From: Sphingopyxis sp. DBS4
GTDB lineage: Bacteria > Pseudomonadota > Alphaproteobacteria > Sphingomonadales > Sphingomonadaceae
NCBI RefSeq assembly: GCF_024628865.1
Contig: NZ_CP102384.1
Coordinates: 693,001-757,000 of the forward strand
Reading direction: 5' to 3'
DNA: 64,000 nucleotides
Positions 61,454-64,000 of this stretch are shown here, in pieces. Positions within the stretch are counted from its first letter, which is position 1; the number at the start of each line of letters is the position of its first letter. The position numbers and the translations under genes are program-made. Under the pieces are notes generated by a model. That model ran no database searches. It had not been told where the DNA came from and saw only the letters and a list, made by a program, of their open reading frames with translations.

Positions 61454-62311
61454 CTAAATTTCGATCGACCGAACAGCACGCGATCGGGCCAGCGGAATCG
61501 CCTGCCGTGCCCGCGCGGCAGCATCGGCGGCGATCGGGGCGAGGATCAGATCATAGCCGCGATCGCCATCGGCGTTGCCCGCCGTCGCTTCGGCCAGCAC
61601 GGTACCCCACGGATCAATCGCGAGGCTGTGACCGTAGGTTGCCCGCCCATCGGCGTGCGTTCCGCTCTGGGCTGCCGCGACGACATGACACGCCGTTTCG
61701 ATCGCGCGGGCGCGGAGCAGGATGTGCCAATGGGCTTCGCCGGTCGAGACGGTGAAGGCGGCGGGCACCGCGATCAGATCGGCGCCGCGATCGACCAGCG
61801 CGCGATAGAGTTCGGGAAAGCGCAGGTCGAAACAGATGCTGAGGCCGAGACGGCCGAGCGGGGTTTGGACGACTTCGAGAGCCGCTCCACTGGCATAGGC
61901 GGCGGACTCGGTCCATTTCTCCCCCGACGGAAGGGTGACGTCGAACATGTGGATCTTGTCGTAGCGCGCGCGAACGCTGCCGTCGGCGGCGATCACATGG
62001 CTGCGATTGACGCGCCGGGCGCCGTCGTCGGACAGCAAGGGCATCGATCCGCTGTGCAGCCACAGGCCATGGCGCTGCGCCATCTGCCGGAGCGCCGGGA
62101 GCCAAGCGCTGTCCGCCTCGCGGACGATATGCATCGCCGAGCGCGGGCGGTCGCGGTCGAGCAGCAGCGACATTTCGGGGAGGAACGCCATCGTCGCACC
62201 CTTTGCCGCCGCTTCGGCTAGCGCGCGGTCGATCGTCGCCAGATTGACGGCGGGATCGGTGCCGCTCGTCATCTGGACGAGCGCGGCGAGCGGGGCAGGG
62301 GCGGTTTCCAT
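61454..62311 (-). CDS. Carbon-nitrogen hydrolase (nitrilase superfamily, deaminated-glutathione amidase-like)
   Basis: A 285-residue protein with the Glu-Lys-Cys triad: Glu46 in LPEMSLL, Lys119 in RYDKIHMFDV and Cys160 in SICFDLRFPELYR. The last motif and the HMFDV loop are typical of the Nit1/YbeM amidase branch, which hydrolyses deaminated glutathione. The short N-terminus excludes nitrile-degrading enzymes of the longer type. Convergent with nothing nearby on its left and divergent from the M16 peptidase gene. Confidence 0.92.
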   Translation of the reverse strand: METAPAPLAALVQMTSGTDPAVNLATIDRALAEAAAKGATMAFLPEMSLLLDRDRPRSAMHIVREADSAWLPALRQMAQRHGLWLHSGSMPLLSDDGARRVNRSHVIAADGSVRARYDKIHMFDVTLPSGEKWTESAAYASGAALEVVQTPLGRLGLSICFDLRFPELYRALVDRGADLIAVPAAFTVSTGEAHWHILLRARAIETACHVVAAAQSGTHADGRATYGHSLAIDPWGTVLAEATAGNADGDRGYDLILAPIAADAAARARQAIPLARSRAVRSIEI

Positions 62312-62428
62312 CGCGTCTGGCTAGGCCCAAGCCGTGCCCGCGGCAAGCCGCCCGTCGCAAGCCCGAGGGAAAGGGCGGGCGGGCGAAGTTCAGTGGCCAG
62401 CAAGGTTCGAACGCGATAAGAGGGGGCA

Positions 62429-64000
62429 ATGTCCTATTCTCCCCCGCTGACGCCCCCTTTTATCCTGCGATCCTTCCTTTCGGCCAGCGCCGCCGCCGCG
62501 ATGCTGTTCGCGCCGATCGCCGCCGCGCAGACCACGCCCTCCGCCTCTCCGGTGCCGGTGCAGGCCGGGCAGGCCAGCGACTGGCTCTATGCGGGCAGCG
62601 ACATTCCGCGCGATACGGCATGGCAGTTTGGCATCCTGCCCAACGGCGTTCGCTATGCCGTCCGCAACAATGGGGTGCCGCCCGGACAGGTGTCGATCCG
62701 TGTCCGCATGGACGTCGGTTCGATGTTCGAGAGTGACGCCGAACGCGGCTTCGCGCATCTGCTCGAGCATCTGACCTTTCGCGGGTCGGAGCATATTCCC
62801 GATGGCGAGACGAAGCGCATCTGGCAGCGTTTCGGTGTGACATTCGGCAGCGATTCCAATGCGCAAACCACGCCGACGCAGACGGTCTATCAACTCGACC
62901 TGCCGAGCGTGACCCCGGCCAACCTCGATGAAAGCATGAAATTGCTCGCGGGCATGGTGCGCGAACCCCGAATTTCCGAAGCGGCGGTGACCGCCGAGCG
63001 CGGCGTCGTGCTGGCCGAACTGCGCGAATCCGACGGACCGCAAAAGCGGATCGCCGACCGCACCACCGCGCATCTTTTCGCGGGGCAATTGCTTGGCGAT
63101 CGTTCGCCGATCGGCACGACGGCCTCGCTGGCGGCGGCGCGCGCCGCCACGGTGCAGGCATTTCACAATCGTTGGTATCGGCCCGATCGCGCGGTGGTCG
63201 TGATCTCCGGCGATGGCGATCCGGCCGAGTTCGCGCGGCTGATCGCCAAATATTATGGCGACTGGCAGGGGGACGGCCCGGCGCCGACGCCGCCCGATTT
63301 CGGCAAACCCGATCCCAAGGCACCCGTCGCAAAGGTAATCGTCGAGGCCAACCAGCCGCTTGCGCTGACCCTCGCAATGATCCGGCCGTGGAAGAAGCGG
63401 ATCGACACGGTCGAGAATACGCGGCGGCTCTACCTCGAATATCTCGCGCAGGCGCTGGTCAACCGGCGGCTCGAAAACCGGGCGCGGGCGGGCGGCAGCT
63501 TTCTGGTCGCGACGGTCGAGCAGCAATATGTCAGCCGCAGCGCCGACGTCACCATGGCGCAGATCGTGCCGCTCAGCGATTGGAAGGCGGCGCTCGCCGA
63601 CGTGCGCGGGGTGATCGCCGACGCGGTGACGACGCCGCCGTCGCAGGCCGACATCGACCGCGAAGCGAACGAGATTCAGGCCTTTCTGCTCAAGGAACTC
63701 GACAACGCCCGCAACGAGCCCGGCGCGCGGCTTGCCGACGACATGGTGCGCGCGGTCGACATTGGCGAGACGGTCGCCAGCCCGCAGGGGCAGGTCGACA
63801 TGTTCAAGGCGATCCGCGCCTCCGCGACGCCGCAGGTGATGCTGAATATCAGCAAGGCGATCTTCAGCGCGCCCGTGACGCGCGTCGTGCTGACGACCCC
63901 GGCCGCGATTCCTGGCGGCGACGCGGCCCTGATCGCGGCGCTGGCCGCGCCGCCGAAGATACAGGGCGACCGGCTGGCCGCAGCGAACGTCGATTTCAAG
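62429..64000 (+). CDS. M16-family zinc metallopeptidase, 3' truncated by window
   Basis: Open from the ATG at 62429 to the window end (524 codons seen). A signal peptide (FLSASAAAAMLFAPIAAAQ) indicates export to the periplasm. The inverted zinc motif HxxEH is HLLEH at 110-114 within FAHLLEHLTFRGSEH, and the downstream Glu lies in the following helix region (RISEAAVTAERGVVLAELRE, position of the third ligand). The C-terminal half of the first repeat and the second, non-catalytic repeat are beginning when the window stops. Full-length sphingomonad homologues are usually over 900 residues. Confidence 0.92.
   Translation, partial: MSYSPPLTPPFILRSFLSASAAAAMLFAPIAAAQTTPSASPVPVQAGQASDWLYAGSDIPRDTAWQFGILPNGVRYAVRNNGVPPGQVSIRVRMDVGSMFESDAERGFAHLLEHLTFRGSEHIPDGETKRIWQRFGVTFGSDSNAQTTPTQTVYQLDLPSVTPANLDESMKLLAGMVREPRISEAAVTAERGVVLAELRESDGPQKRIADRTTAHLFAGQLLGDRSPIGTTASLAAARAATVQAFHNRWYRPDRAVVVISGDGDPAEFARLIAKYYGDWQGDGPAPTPPDFGKPDPKAPVAKVIVEANQPLALTLAMIRPWKKRIDTVENTRRLYLEYLAQALVNRRLENRARAGGSFLVATVEQQYVSRSADVTMAQIVPLSDWKAALADVRGVIADAVTTPPSQADIDREANEIQAFLLKELDNARNEPGARLADDMVRAVDIGETVASPQGQVDMFKAIRASATPQVMLNISKAIFSAPVTRVVLTTPAAIPGGDAALIAALAAPPKIQGDRLAAANVDFK

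Overview
The window is GC-rich chromosomal DNA that most resembles a sphingomonad (Sphingopyxis-type alphaproteobacterium). This is judged from the two large TonB-dependent receptors, the many catabolic enzymes, the CTGAGC-type and TCATTCCCGCGAAAGCGGGA-type extragenic palindromes, and the frequent 4-bp ATGA/GTGA gene overlaps. No tRNA, rRNA, IS element or CRISPR array was seen. Taxonomy is an inference.

Region 1 (1-20178) is an aromatic amino-acid supercluster. It encodes kynureninase, 3-hydroxyanthranilate 3,4-dioxygenase, ACMS decarboxylase, 2-aminomuconate semialdehyde dehydrogenase, 2-aminomuconate deaminase, 4-oxalocrotonate decarboxylase, oxopentenoate hydratase, hydroxy-oxovalerate aldolase and acylating acetaldehyde dehydrogenase. 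Together these take (3-hydroxy)kynurenine to alanine, pyruvate and acetyl-CoA. An amino-acid permease, a LysR regulator, a TPP enzyme with an aldehyde dehydrogenase, and a block of unexplained genes lie in the same units: two VOC proteins, an aspartate-dehydrogenase-like protein, a FAH-family protein with a Tat-like leader, an NMT1/SsuA-type ABC importer and an alpha/beta hydrolase. Region 2 (20182-23508) is an Lrp regulator divergent from alanine racemase, D-amino-acid dehydrogenase and RidA. It could consume the alanine released by kynureninase.

Region 3 (23553-27816) holds a Tat-exported M28-like protein with an eroded metal site, a serine-hydrolase lipoprotein and a CLC-type channel with CBS domains. 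Region 4 (27824-38244) appears to be one TetR-controlled regulon: a Baeyer-Villiger monooxygenase, SDR and di-iron-like protein operon, a 1411-residue TonB receptor that continues into a second, porin-like barrel, a TetR regulator, an HSL-type esterase and a secreted repeat protein. Four copies of a TTGACAT..ATGTCAA palindrome sit in front of its genes.

Region 5 (38274-47416) holds a GlcG-like protein, an EamA exporter, an Lrp regulator, and then an operon of TonB receptor, cytochrome P450, AraC regulator, alcohol dehydrogenase and aldehyde dehydrogenase. A diguanylate cyclase follows. Region 6 (49423-58799) is a CoA-thioester cluster. Its members resemble methylsuccinyl-CoA dehydrogenase, a mesaconyl-C4-CoA hydratase-type protein and a mesaconyl-CoA C1-C4 transferase-type protein, with a thiolase, a second acyl-CoA dehydrogenase, an SDR, a divergent IclR regulator and a P450-type ferredoxin reductase. 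The right end (58860-64000) has a DUF4126 membrane protein, a Nudix hydrolase, a 79-residue secreted peptide, a repeat-filled 660-bp gap, a nitrilase-family amidase and the start of an M16 peptidase that runs off the window.

Most likely sources of new biology are the receptor-porin fusion with its TetR regulon, the C5-dicarboxyl-CoA module, and the transporter/VOC/FAH block built into the kynurenine operon.
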